Source: REEB506 sp040381035 (GTDB taxonomy: Bacteria; Pseudomonadota; Alphaproteobacteria; Caulobacterales; Aquidulcibacteraceae). From it: a stretch of DNA of 64,000 nt. Both the position numbers and the translations under genes were made by a program. Below are positions 9,501 to 17,338 of this stretch, in pieces. The stretch covers positions 1 through 64,000 of the forward strand of contig JBEIHY010000006.1 of the NCBI GenBank assembly GCA_040381035.1. Direction: 5' to 3'. Position 1 is the stretch's first letter, and every line of letters begins with the position of its first letter. The notes beneath the pieces were generated by a model. It saw only the letters and a program-made list of their open reading frames with translations. It ran no database searches and was not told the DNA's origin.

Positions 9501-9587
9501 GATGTCGGGGCCGATCCGCGCTATCCGGAGCTGTCGGCCCGAGACGCTGACGCGGTTGCCTGGTGGGATGCCCGCCATGGCCGCTGA
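6555..9587 (+). CDS. ileS: Isoleucyl-tRNA synthetase
   Basis: A 1010-residue class I aminoacyl-tRNA synthetase that charges tRNA-Ile with isoleucine. HIGH is at residues 71-74 (AIHIGHAEN) and KMSKS at 684-688 (GRKMSKSLGN). The CP1 editing site that hydrolyses Val-tRNA is TDDAGTGFVHTAPGHGADDF. The C-terminal tail keeps KCARSW but lacks the full zinc-binding cysteine set, as in other alphaproteobacterial IleRS. The protein is some 40 residues longer than usual because an in-frame insertion (about residues 323-361) encoded by a palindromic element sits in the CP1 domain, between HPLAGW and YGFRVPLLAGD. lspA follows 62 bp later. ileS-lspA is a common pair. Confidence 0.98.
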   Translation: MADQPSARDYRETLFLPETDFPMRAGLPQKEPEWIKRWDDEKLYDRLRATAKGRPTYVLHDGPPYANGAIHIGHAENKILKDFMVRTRQMLGFDADYIPGWDCHGLPIEWKVEEDFRKQGKKKQDVDPVTFRKACRDYAAKWIPQQLAEFRRLGIEGDWAGHYTTMSFAAEAAIAAEFLKVVRTGLVYRGSKPVMWSPVERTSLAEAEVEYAEKTSTTIWVKFPIVEGGGPSVSVVIWTTTPWTIPGNRAISYSPSIAYGLYEVQSLEQGLAFAPWVNPGDKLALADKLAEDVMKAAKAATWTRLGNFDPAGVVCAHPLAGWRPLTGEGGEAQPSRVRGEDANAARASASPTPSPAGGEGGLYGFRVPLLAGDHVTDDAGTGFVHTAPGHGADDFAIWVKNFGQTGIPFTVDADGRFTAEAPGFEGLEVIQLEGKNLGKDGPANKTVIGALIASGNLLARGTLKHQYPHSWRSHAPLIFRNTPQFFIALDRPYDVLGQDGCAEKKTLRQVALAEIERVDWGQKRIQDDRDQNRMRGMIVDRPDWLISRQRNWGVPLCIFIHKASGEILQDKAVDARIIAAMERGGADVWWSTPAQDFLGPAYKAEDYEKVEDILDVWFDSGCTHSFVLAKRDSAPWPADLYLEGTDQHRGWFQSSLLQSCATRGRAPYDAVVTYGFTVDEQGRKMSKSLGNGVEPQDLQKQYGIEIFRLVVAAADYRDELRIGKTIIDQSSETYRKLRNTIRYLLGSLAGFSADEALSIEKAPLLERWLHHRLLQLDGEVRTAYETFQMRHALSAIVEFCNVDLSAFYVDVRKDALYCDRPDAERRRACRTALHAVFERLVTWLAPLMPFTADEAWRARFPEGESVHLETFPQTPPAWRDDASAAKIARLRGVRAAVTGALEIERREKRIGASLEAAPAVFIIDAALRADVESVDFAELCITSGITVQAGAAPAGAFVLDGIGVVPTLASGKKCARSWRVTQDVGADPRYPELSARDADAVAWWDARHGR
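7519..7635. repeat. Palindromic element inserted in frame within ileS
   Basis: The left arm CGCCCCCTTACGGGAGAGGG (7521-7540) pairs with the right arm at 7611-7633, which contains CCTTCTCCCGC followed by AGGGGGCG; there are two small mismatches. Between them is a second GC-rich block (GGCGAGGCGCAGCCGAGCCG). The layout resembles intergenic palindromic repeats of alphaproteobacteria. Here the element is read in frame as a Gly/Pro/Ala/Ser-rich insert of about 38 residues with no stop codon, much like the intragenic palindromic elements described from Rickettsia. Confidence 0.8.
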
Positions 9588-9649
9588 GGCAGAAGCTGGC
9601 GCCGGCGCGCTGAACCGATTAGGCAGGGCAAAGAGATGACAGGACCCTC

Positions 9650-10171
9650 ATGAGCGAAACCGCCCAGCCCTCCCGTTTCGGCTTTGGCCTTGCCCTCGCC
9701 GCGCTGATTCTGGCGGCCGATCAGACCTCAAAGCAATGGGTTTTGGCCGGCGTTCTGCTTCCCGACATCGGCCAGATCAATATCACGCCGTTCTTCGATC
9801 TCACCTTTGTGAAGAATTACGGCATCAGTTTCGGGCTGCTGAAGGCCGGTTCTGAATTTGAACGCTGGCTGCTGGTTGGGCTGTCCGGCACAATCGCCAC
9901 GATCTTTCTGTTGTGGATGCGCCAAGCTCCGCGGCTCTTGTCGGCGACGGCCCTGGGCCTGGTGGTTGGGGGGGCCGTTGGCAACATGATTGACCGCATA
10001 AGATTTGGTTATGTAGTTGATTTTTTGGATTTTTCCGGAATTTGGCGGCCGCACTTTTTCAATTATGTGTTCAACGTCGCGGACGCAGCGATCACGATCG
10101 GCGCGATGCTGCTGATTGTTGATTTCATGCTGTATGGCGAAGAGCCGCGCCCCAAAACCGCCGACAAGTAA
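9650..10171 (+). CDS. lspA: Lipoprotein signal peptidase (signal peptidase II)
   Basis: A 173-residue inner-membrane aspartyl protease that removes signal peptides from diacylglyceryl-modified prolipoproteins. Four hydrophobic segments are visible. The catalytic pair is D115 (GGAVGNMIDRIRFG) and D145 (FNVADAAI), with conserved N112, R116 and N138. The N-terminal AADQTSKQW motif is also typical. It follows ileS and precedes a lipoprotein gene, one of its likely substrates. The stretch around 10001-10060 is noticeably AT-richer than its surroundings, as expected for a membrane segment plus local drift. Confidence 0.97.
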   Translation: MSETAQPSRFGFGLALAALILAADQTSKQWVLAGVLLPDIGQINITPFFDLTFVKNYGISFGLLKAGSEFERWLLVGLSGTIATIFLLWMRQAPRLLSATALGLVVGGAVGNMIDRIRFGYVVDFLDFSGIWRPHFFNYVFNVADAAITIGAMLLIVDFMLYGEEPRPKTADK

Positions 10172-10275
10172 GGTCACATTTCCAGCTTATGGCCTGCATG
10201 CGCCGGCTTGGCTTCCACGCCGACGCTTTGTAGAAGCGTTCAAACCCGCGCGGTTGCCGCGCATCGGAGACCATC

Positions 10276-10824
10276 ATGGCCGAGGCCCCTTCTGTGTCCA
10301 AAGCGCTGACCCTGATCGCCATTGCCGCAGCCGCGCTCAGCACCAACGGCTGCACATCCGGCATGCGCCAGGCGATCGGCGCTGAAAAGGTCGCGCCCGA
10401 TGAGTTTAAGGTTGTCACCAAGGCCCCCTTGGTTATGCCGCCGGATTTTGCCCTGCGCCCGCCGCAGCCCGGCGCGCCGCGGCCCCAGGAACTGCGCCCG
10501 GATGCAGAAGCCCGCGCCGCCATTTTCGGCCGTGATGTCGGCCAGACCGCATCGGAAGGCGAACGCGCGTTGATCGCGCGCGCCGGCGCCGACGCGGTTG
10601 ATCCCAATGTGCGCTCGCAGATCGATCTGGAAGCCGGCGGTGTGGTGCGCAAGTCGGAAGCGTTCTCTGATCGCCTGTTGGGCAAAGACGCCAACAAGCC
10701 ACTCGACGCCGCAGCCGAGCAAAAGCGGATCCAGGAAGAAGAGATTGTCCGCCGCGCAACGGGCGGCGGCCAGGTCACCATCGAGCGCCGCGACACCAGC
10801 AAGTCCAAGCTGCCGGGTCTCTAA
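10276..10824 (+). CDS. DUF3035 lipoprotein, BamF-like
   Basis: A 182-residue lipoprotein with a short N-terminal hydrophobic stretch and a cysteine in LSTNGCTSG as the likely lipidation site (weak lipobox). The conserved block PDEFKVVTKAPLVMPPDF followed by LRPPQPG identifies DUF3035. To my knowledge this is the family that includes BamF, a BAM-complex lipoprotein described in Caulobacter whose motif resembles the N-terminal part of BamC. The C-terminal half is charged and probably helical (AAEQKRIQEEEIVRRA). The family often follows lspA, as here. The role in outer-membrane protein assembly is inferred. mutL starts 58 bp downstream. Confidence 0.8.
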   Translation: MAEAPSVSKALTLIAIAAAALSTNGCTSGMRQAIGAEKVAPDEFKVVTKAPLVMPPDFALRPPQPGAPRPQELRPDAEARAAIFGRDVGQTASEGERALIARAGADAVDPNVRSQIDLEAGGVVRKSEAFSDRLLGKDANKPLDAAAEQKRIQEEEIVRRATGGGQVTIERRDTSKSKLPGL

Positions 10825-10882
10825 GCCCGCACGATCTCGGCATGGTATGTTGGCGCGATGATTCTCTCGCGCAGAACGCCTC

Positions 10883-12754
10883 ATGCCGATCCGCCGCCTT
10901 CCGCCTGACGCGATTAACCGCATCGCCGCCGGCGAAGTGATCGAACGCCCAGCCGCGGCGGTCAAAGAGCTTGTCGAGAACGCGCTCGACGCCGGCGCCC
11001 GGCGCGTGCGGGTTGCAATCGAGAATGGCGGCCTGTCGCGTTTGTTGATCGAAGACGACGGCCACGGCATACCGCGCGATGAAATGGCTTTGGCGGTGGA
11101 GCGCCACGCCACTTCAAAGCTGCAGGCCGGGCCAGGCGGGGCTGTGGATCTGCTCAATATCTTCACCATGGGCTTTCGCGGCGAAGCGTTGCCCTCGATC
11201 GGCGCGGTCGCCCGCTTGACGATCACCAGCCGCGCCGCCGGCTGCGCGGACGCCTTCGCGATTGATCTCGAAGGCGGCGCGATGAGCCCGGTGCGGCCGG
11301 CCGCCTTTGCCGGCGCCGGCGCCAGCGGCACGGCGGTGGATGTGCGCGATCTTTTCTTTGCCACGCCCGCGCGGCTGAAATTCATGAAAACGGCCCGCGC
11401 CGAAACCATGGCCATCATGGAGGCGATGAAGCGCCTCGCCATGGCGCGCGCGGATGTGGCCTTCTTCCTCGACAGCGACGGCCGCAGCCTGCTGAAGCTG
11501 GCCGCGGAGAATGATCCGAACACGGACGGTCGCCGGCGACGCCTGGCGGCGATCCTGGGCGCCGATTTCGCACCCAATGCGATCGCGATCGACGCCGAAC
11601 GCGACGGCGTGCGGCTTTCAGGTTTCGCCGGCCTGCCGACTTTTTCGCGCACCGCTGGCGATCACCAGCACCTGTTCGTCAATGGCCGGCCAGTGAAGGA
11701 CAAACTGATCCTTGGCGCCGTGCGCGCGGCCTATCAGGATCTGCTGGCCCGCGATCGCAGGCCAGTGGCGGCTTTGTACGTCGATCTGTCGCCAGAAGAA
11801 GTGGATGTGAACGTTCACCCGGCCAAAACCGAAGTGCGCTTCCGCGATTCCGGCAGCGTGCGCGGTTTGATTGTCGGCGCACTGCGCCACGCGCTCGCGG
11901 CTCATGGCCATCGCGCTTCGACCACGGTGGCGGGCGATGTGCTCGCCGCGCTGCGCCCGCAAGGCGCGCCACCGCTGCTCGGCGCTGGCGTCATGGAAAC
12001 CGCCGCCGCCCATGACGCCCCGCGCCCTGGCTGGTTTGGCCCGCGCGATCGGCCCGATACGGGCGCGGCGCGCGCCTGGCTTGCGGCCGAAGAAGCGCTC
12101 GCCATCCCCGATCTGGCGGCGCCAAGCGCGCGCGGGTTTGCAGCGCCCGCGGCCGCGGCCGAAGCGCTGGATTACCCGCTCGGCGCAGCGCGCGCGCAAT
12201 TGCACGAAACCTATATCTTGGCGCAAACCCGCGACGGCGTGGTGATCGTTGACCAGCATGCCGCCCATGAGCGCATGGTCTATGAGCGGATGAAGCAGGC
12301 GCTGGCGCAAGGCGCGGTGAAGCGCCAACTGCTGCTGATCCCGGATGTCGTCGAACTCGATCCCGCTGAGGCCGAAGCCTTGCTGGGGCGGGCGGCGCAA
12401 TTTGCCGAACTTGGGTTGGTGATTGAGCCGTTCGGGCCAGGTGCGCTGGTGGTGCGCGAAACGCCAGCTATGCTCGGTCAGATCGATGCGGCGGGCTTGT
12501 TGAAAGACCTCTGCGACGACATCACCGAATGGGGCGAGGCGTTGAGTTTAAAGGAACGGCTGGAGGAGGTGTGCTCCTCCATGGCGTGCCGCGGGTCGGT
12601 GCGCGCCGGACGTCGGCTCACGCTTGAAGAAATGAACGCGTTGCTGCGCGAGATGGAATCGACGCCTTTTTCCGGGCAATGCAATCATGGCCGCCCGACC
12701 TATGTTGAATTGAAACTCGCTGATATCGAAACACTGTTTGGCCGGCGCGGCTGA
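10883..12754 (+). CDS. mutL: DNA mismatch repair protein MutL
   Basis: A 623-residue GHKL ATPase linking MutS mismatch recognition to strand removal. The N-terminal ATPase has E32/N33 in VKELVENALDAGA, the DDGHGIP loop and GFRGEALPSI; DVRDLFFATPARLKF and VNVHPAKTEVRF are standard MutL signatures. The C-terminal domain carries the endonuclease metal motif DQHAAHERMVYE (D457 to E468, matching DQHA-x2-E-x4-E) plus ACRGSVRAG and CNHGRP, so this MutL is predicted to nick DNA itself, consistent with lineages lacking MutH. A Pro/Ala-rich linker joins the halves. Its stop is 3 bp from the convergent xerD stop. Confidence 0.97.
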   Translation: MPIRRLPPDAINRIAAGEVIERPAAAVKELVENALDAGARRVRVAIENGGLSRLLIEDDGHGIPRDEMALAVERHATSKLQAGPGGAVDLLNIFTMGFRGEALPSIGAVARLTITSRAAGCADAFAIDLEGGAMSPVRPAAFAGAGASGTAVDVRDLFFATPARLKFMKTARAETMAIMEAMKRLAMARADVAFFLDSDGRSLLKLAAENDPNTDGRRRRLAAILGADFAPNAIAIDAERDGVRLSGFAGLPTFSRTAGDHQHLFVNGRPVKDKLILGAVRAAYQDLLARDRRPVAALYVDLSPEEVDVNVHPAKTEVRFRDSGSVRGLIVGALRHALAAHGHRASTTVAGDVLAALRPQGAPPLLGAGVMETAAAHDAPRPGWFGPRDRPDTGAARAWLAAEEALAIPDLAAPSARGFAAPAAAAEALDYPLGAARAQLHETYILAQTRDGVVIVDQHAAHERMVYERMKQALAQGAVKRQLLLIPDVVELDPAEAEALLGRAAQFAELGLVIEPFGPGALVVRETPAMLGQIDAAGLLKDLCDDITEWGEALSLKERLEEVCSSMACRGSVRAGRRLTLEEMNALLREMESTPFSGQCNHGRPTYVELKLADIETLFGRRG

Positions 12755-12757
12755 GCC

Positions 12758-13684
12758 TCATTTTTTCGGCTTGGCCAGCGGATGCGACTTTTCCACCACG
12801 GCCTTCAAACGTGCGCCTGCGACATGGGTGTAGATTTGCGTCGTGGCGATATCTGCATGGCCGAGCAGTTTTTGCACCACCCTTAAATCGGCGCCGCCAT
12901 CGACCAGATGGGTTGCGAACGCGTGGCGCAACACGTGCGGCGACACCTTGGCGGGATCAAGACCCGCTGCGCCTGCTGCGGCGGTGACAATCTGCTGGGC
13001 GCGCCGGCGCGTCAGGCGGCCATCGCGGCCAGCGCCGGGGAACAGCCATTTCACCGCGCGCTCGCGCACCGGGCCGGGTTTGGGCAGAAGCTTTTCGCGC
13101 AGCGGCAGAAAAGCGTCAAACGCAGCGATCGCAGCCGCGCTGAGCGGAGCGAGGCGTTCCTTGCCGCCCTTTCCAGCAAGAATGATGTGGCGCTGTCCCG
13201 GCTTGGGCGCTGCTTTCAACGGCAATGCCAGCGCTTCAGACACACGCAATCCCGCACCATAAAGCATTTCCAGCAACAGCCGATCGCGCGCAGCGATGGC
13301 GGGATCCGCGTGGCCGGCGGCGGCTTCGATCAACCGATCGACGCCCTCGACCTCCAAGGTCTTTGGCAAGGGCCGGCCGCGCTTGGGCCGATCAATCCGC
13401 GCGGTGGGATCGTCGGCGCGGTCGCCTTCGAGCATCAGGAAGCGATAGAATTGACGCAATGCCGACAGCCGCCTTTGCACGGTGGCCGGCGATAGGCCGC
13501 GGGCGCCAAGGCCGGCGGCATAGGCCTCCAAGTCGGCCGCGCCTGCGCCGATCAATCCGCGTCTGATTTGGCTGCGCGCCTCTTCAAGGTCGCGGCCATA
13601 GGCCGCCAAGGTATTGGCCTTGGCGCCGCGCTCGACCGACAGCATTTCGAGGAATGCATCGATGCGGGCGCCGTCACGGCTCAT
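12758..13684 (-). CDS. xerD: Tyrosine recombinase XerD
   Basis: A 308-residue site-specific recombinase that resolves chromosome dimers at dif with XerC under FtsK control. The core has HVLRHAFATHL (H250, R253), LLGHADIATTQIYTHV with H276 and the nucleophile Y285, spaced as in E. coli XerD (H244, R247, H270, Y279). The SAM-like N-terminal domain and the phrase GADLRVVQKLLGHADI favour XerD over XerC, though XerC cannot be fully excluded by eye. Its ATG overlaps the stop of the upstream gene by ATGA, so it is the last gene of a three-gene minus-strand operon with two envelope proteins. Confidence 0.9.
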   Translation of the reverse strand: MSRDGARIDAFLEMLSVERGAKANTLAAYGRDLEEARSQIRRGLIGAGAADLEAYAAGLGARGLSPATVQRRLSALRQFYRFLMLEGDRADDPTARIDRPKRGRPLPKTLEVEGVDRLIEAAAGHADPAIAARDRLLLEMLYGAGLRVSEALALPLKAAPKPGQRHIILAGKGGKERLAPLSAAAIAAFDAFLPLREKLLPKPGPVRERAVKWLFPGAGRDGRLTRRRAQQIVTAAAGAAGLDPAKVSPHVLRHAFATHLVDGGADLRVVQKLLGHADIATTQIYTHVAGARLKAVVEKSHPLAKPKK

Positions 13685-15285
13685 GCGGAAAGATCCGCAA
13701 GGATCGCTTCGACGGCCACCATGCGGGCGTCGGCGTCGAGGCCAATGGCGCGCAGCGCCTGGATAATGCTGGTCAGACTGGCCGGATCGAGTGTCTGTGC
13801 GCCCTCGCCCAAAGCAGCCGCGGCGAGCACAACGGTTTCACCAACCGCGCCGTTCTGGCTGGCGGTGACAAGCTGCGCCAACAGCGCCGGATCGGCGCGC
13901 CGGGCGGCGGGATCGGCACGCAGTGTTATCGCTGCGGCAGTGTCGGTCAGCGGGGCGCCGAGCGCCGACAAGGCTGCAATATCGCGCGCTGCGCGCCGTG
14001 CGATTGCAGCGTTGGCCGCACTGTCAACACGCCGGGCGATGGCCAGGGCCGGATCAGCAAGGCCCGCTGCCGCCAAAGCCGCGCCGAGTGCAGCTTCCGT
14101 GCGCGCGCCGGCCGACGCTTCGACCCAGCCGCGGGCGGCGGACGCGTCACCAAGCAGCAGGAGCGCGCGCGCGATGGCGGGCGCGGCCTCGCTTGGCGCT
14201 GCACGCGCGCGCCGCAGATCGTTGCGGTACAGACGCGCCGCCGCCAAATGCCCGCCTGCGCCGCCGGCCGCCCGCAGGCTGGCCGCAAGCGCGCGGGTGC
14301 GATCTTCATCGCCGCCAGCGATTTGCACATTGGCAAACCCCTGCGCCAAAGCCGGCAAGGCCGGGGCCGCGCGGCCCTTGGCGGGGGGCGGTGCGGCCAG
14401 CGCCGGGCCGATGGCGGCGGCGGCGGCGGCGGAATCGATCAAACCGAACCGCAGCGCTTGGCTGGCCGCGCCGAGGCGCAGTTCTGGGGGGGCGGCGCCA
14501 TCACGCGTCAAGCGGATCAGCGCCTGGGCCGAAGAGGCGCTCAGCGCATTGGCGCCCGGCGCAAGGCCGGCGTCGAGCGACACGGAAGCTGTCAGTACAT
14601 CGCCGAACCGGCCCGCCGGCTTTGGCCCGCCGGCGCCGGAGAGCGTCGACAGCGCCTGCGTCCACCAGCGCTCCTCAGCGCCCGGCGCCGGCGGATTGGG
14701 GCCGCGGGCAAGGTCAAGCGTGAGGCCCGCTGCCGTACCGTCGCCGGCTTTGGCAAAACAAAAGGCGCGCAGGCGCAACACAAAGGCCGGCAGACCGTCG
14801 CCCTGCAGCGCGCGTGCGCGCGCGCAGGCGGCGTTGGTTTGAGCTTGGGCAAGTTCAGCCTGGGCGACGAACTGGGCAACCAGCGGATCATTCGCCAACC
14901 GGCCGGCGACCATACCGGGCAGAGCTTCCACCAATCCCAGCCGGGCAAGCGCGGCAAACCGTTTCACTTCCGCGTCACGGGCATTGCCGAAGGGCGTCGC
15001 GCCAGGCGACAGCAGCGCGCGTCGCGCCAATCCTTGCGCCGCCAATGAGCCCAGCGGCCGCTCCAATCTGTCAAAAGCTGCGCCGATCGCGCTGGCGTCT
15101 GATCCGATCCACAAGGTTTGCGGCAGCGCCGGTTCGCTGCGGTTCAACCCATTTGCCGCCCAACTGTCGAGCGTCGGCAAGGTCTCCACAGCAATGATCC
15201 CGCCTTGGGCGAGGGCGGGCGCGGCGGCGAGCGCCCACAGGGCCGCGGCGCTGGCGGCCAAGAACACTTTAGCTTTTGAATGCAT
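13681..15285 (-). CDS. Secreted Ala-rich helical-repeat protein, unknown function
   Basis: About 534 residues from the ATG at 15285, which gives a textbook signal peptide (MHSKAKVFLAASAAALWALA then APALAQ cleavage). An in-frame start at 15348 would add 21 residues and hide it. The mature protein is extremely Ala-rich (many ALA, AAL and LARR patterns) and looks like a stack of short amphipathic helices, reminiscent of TPR/HEAT-type solenoids, without a motif I can name. It overlaps the preceding small membrane-protein gene by 17 bp and the following xerD by ATGA. This arrangement suggests the three are translated together. I do not recognise the family. Confidence 0.7.
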   Translation of the reverse strand: MHSKAKVFLAASAAALWALAAAPALAQGGIIAVETLPTLDSWAANGLNRSEPALPQTLWIGSDASAIGAAFDRLERPLGSLAAQGLARRALLSPGATPFGNARDAEVKRFAALARLGLVEALPGMVAGRLANDPLVAQFVAQAELAQAQTNAACARARALQGDGLPAFVLRLRAFCFAKAGDGTAAGLTLDLARGPNPPAPGAEERWWTQALSTLSGAGGPKPAGRFGDVLTASVSLDAGLAPGANALSASSAQALIRLTRDGAAPPELRLGAASQALRFGLIDSAAAAAAIGPALAAPPPAKGRAAPALPALAQGFANVQIAGGDEDRTRALAASLRAAGGAGGHLAAARLYRNDLRRARAAPSEAAPAIARALLLLGDASAARGWVEASAGARTEAALGAALAAAGLADPALAIARRVDSAANAAIARRAARDIAALSALGAPLTDTAAAITLRADPAARRADPALLAQLVTASQNGAVGETVVLAAAALGEGAQTLDPASLTSIIQALRAIGLDADARMVAVEAILADLSA

Positions 15286-15463
15286 CGGGCAATTCGATCT
15301 CGATGTCTTGCGCCGGTGGGGCCGCCCCGTCGGCGATCCGGCCGGCAAACAGCTGCATCGCGACCAAGGCGATTACAAGGCCCCCGAGCGCGGCAAGCAG
15401 GCGCAAACGGCGCTGCTCTGGGGTGAGGCGGCGGGCGGAACGGAACGATCGACGACGGGCCAA
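15269..15463 (-). CDS. Small single-pass membrane protein upstream of xerD operon
   Basis: A 64-residue protein: a basic cytoplasmic head (MARRRSFRSARRL), one membrane segment (LLAALGGLVIALVAMQLFA) and a short acidic periplasmic tail (DIEIELPDAF). The start is TTG at 15463, supported by an AGGAG ribosome binding site 8 bp upstream on the minus strand. The 3' end overlaps the next gene, the secreted helical protein, by 17 bp. Topology is N-in, C-out, suited to a partner of that secreted protein, which is inference. Divergent from aroK across about 130 bp. Confidence 0.6.
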   Translation of the reverse strand: MARRRSFRSARRLTPEQRRLRLLAALGGLVIALVAMQLFAGRIADGAAPPAQDIEIELPDAFKS

Positions 15464-15596
15464 GGGTCAAGCTCCTGTCCGGCGTGGCTGTCCCGAATCG
15501 GAACGCGTTGCGGACGAACGCTTTTGAACGCAAAATGGGGCCAGATTCCAGACGCGGCCGCATCGGGCGGCGCGCTTTGTGGGTGGGAGCCGCTCT

Positions 15597-16220
15597 GTGG
15601 CTGAGGTCAGCCTTGACGCCAACGCGCCAATCGCCGCCTTTAGCGGTGCGAGCGGCCGCGATGTCGCGGCTCTGGCGCGCAAGATTGACCGGCCGGTTGT
15701 GCTGGTCGGGTTGATGGGCGCGGGCAAGAGCGTGATCGGCCGGCGCCTGGCGGCGGCCCTGTCTTTGCCGTTTGCAGACGCTGATGTGGAGATTGAGCGC
15801 GCCGCCGGCGAAAGCGTGCAGGACATCTTTGCCCGCCATGGCGAGCCGGAGTTTCGCCGCGGCGAGCGCCAGGTCATCGCCCGCTTGATGCGCAGCGGTC
15901 CCTTGGTGTTGGCCACCGGCGGCGGCGCTTACATCGATCCAGAGACGCGCGCTTCGATTGCACGCGAAGGTTTTTCGATCTGGTTGCGCGCTGATCTTGA
16001 TGTGCTGATGCGCCGGGTTGAAAAACGCGACAATCGCCCGCTTCTGAAAGCCGCCGATCCGCGTGCGGTGATGGCGGGGCTGATGGAAACGCGCTATCCG
16101 ATTTATGCGCAGGCCGATGCAGTTGTGGCGTCGGGGCCAGGGCCGCATCTGGCGGTGCTGGAAGCATGTTTGGCGGCCGTTGCGCTGCGTTTCGCGCCGG
16201 AGAGTGCAGGACCGCCATGA
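15597..16220 (+). CDS. aroK: Shikimate kinase
   Basis: About 207 residues. It phosphorylates shikimate at O3 with ATP (shikimate pathway step 5). Walker A is GLMGAGKSVIG (K44), with DADVEIERAAG (shikimate-binding Asp), EPEFRRGERQVI and the GGGAYIDPETR glycine motif. A 35-residue N-terminal extension precedes the kinase fold, as in other alphaproteobacterial AroK proteins. The GTG at 15597 has a GGGAG sequence upstream; GTG at 15579 is an alternative. The stop overlaps the aroB start by ATGA, so the two consecutive chorismate-pathway enzymes are coupled. Confidence 0.95.
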   Translation: MAEVSLDANAPIAAFSGASGRDVAALARKIDRPVVLVGLMGAGKSVIGRRLAAALSLPFADADVEIERAAGESVQDIFARHGEPEFRRGERQVIARLMRSGPLVLATGGGAYIDPETRASIAREGFSIWLRADLDVLMRRVEKRDNRPLLKAADPRAVMAGLMETRYPIYAQADAVVASGPGPHLAVLEACLAAVALRFAPESAGPP

Positions 16221-17332
16221 ACGCGCAAGAACCGCTGAGCGTCACCGTCGATCTCGGCGCGCGCAGCTATAATGTTGTGATTGGGGCAGGCGTGTTGGCG
16301 CAGGCCGGCGCATGGATTGCGGCGGTGAAGCCGCGGGCAAGGCTTGGCGTCGTCAGCGACGAAACCGTTTGGGCGCTGCATGGGCCGGCATTGGCGGCTT
16401 CTCTGAACGCAGCTGGCTTGCCGTTTGAGGTTGTCACCGTTGCGCCCGGAGAAGCGGCCAAGAGCTGGGACGGTTTGCGCCATGTTTGCGAGGCGTTGCT
16501 CGGCTTTGGGCTGGAACGCGGCGATTTGGTCGTGGCGTTTGGCGGCGGCGTGATCGGCGATCTGGCGGGGTTTGCCGCCGGCGTGCTTAAGCGCGGCGCC
16601 GATTATGTCCAGATCCCAACCACGCTTCTGGCGCAGGTTGACAGTTCCGTCGGCGGCAAGACGGCGATCGATGCGGCTGGGGGGAAGAACATGATCGGCC
16701 TGTTTCATCAGCCGGTTCTGGTGCTTGCCGATGTCGCCTTGCTGGCCACATTGCCGGAGCGCGAGCGCCGCGCCGGCTTTGCCGAAGTGATCAAATATGG
16801 CTTGATCGATGATCGGGAGTTCTTTGATTGGTGCGCCGCCCATGGCGCAGCGGTGATCGCCGGTGATGTCGAAATGTGCGCGCAGGCTGTCGCCCATTCG
16901 GTGCGGGCCAAGGCCCGGATCGTCGCCGCCGATGAGCGGGAAGCCGGCGTACGCGCTCTGCTCAATCTTGGCCACACCTTTGCCCATGCCTATGAGAGCG
17001 AAGCCGGCTTTGACGGGGCGCTGTTGCATGGCGAAGCGGTGGCCTGCGGTATGGGCCAGGCGCTGGCGTTTTCAGCGCAGCTGGGCCTATGCGGAGCATC
17101 CGATGCGCAGGCCGCCCAAGGCGCACTCGCCGCGCTTGGGTTTGAGATCCGTCCGCGCGCGCTGCCCGGCGCGCCCTATGACGCCGATCGGCTGCTTGCC
17201 CATATGCGCGCCGACAAGAAAGCCGAACACGGACGATTGACGCTGATCCTGGCGCGCGCCGTCGGCGCGACGTTTGTGGCCAAAGGCGTTGATGATGGCG
17301 CACTGCGCGCATTCCTCGCAGAAGAGACCTGA
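16217..17332 (+). CDS. aroB: 3-dehydroquinate synthase
   Basis: A 371-residue NAD- and metal-dependent enzyme converting DAHP to 3-dehydroquinate (shikimate pathway step 2). GGGVIGDLAGFAAGVLKRG, VQIPTTLLAQVDSSVGGKT, NLGHTFAHAYE and LLHGEAVACG are the standard NAD-binding, substrate-binding and zinc-ligand motifs. The start at 16217 overlaps the aroK stop and gives normal family length. The CNNM/CorC gene begins 6 bp after the stop, probably in the same transcript. Confidence 0.97.
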   Translation: MNAQEPLSVTVDLGARSYNVVIGAGVLAQAGAWIAAVKPRARLGVVSDETVWALHGPALAASLNAAGLPFEVVTVAPGEAAKSWDGLRHVCEALLGFGLERGDLVVAFGGGVIGDLAGFAAGVLKRGADYVQIPTTLLAQVDSSVGGKTAIDAAGGKNMIGLFHQPVLVLADVALLATLPERERRAGFAEVIKYGLIDDREFFDWCAAHGAAVIAGDVEMCAQAVAHSVRAKARIVAADEREAGVRALLNLGHTFAHAYESEAGFDGALLHGEAVACGMGQALAFSAQLGLCGASDAQAAQGALAALGFEIRPRALPGAPYDADRLLAHMRADKKAEHGRLTLILARAVGATFVAKGVDDGALRAFLAEET

Positions 17333-17338
17333 CCTGTC

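Noticed and set aside
15144..16148. 334-residue minus-strand frame across aroK
   Set aside because: Antisense shadow of aroK and of the divergent promoter region.
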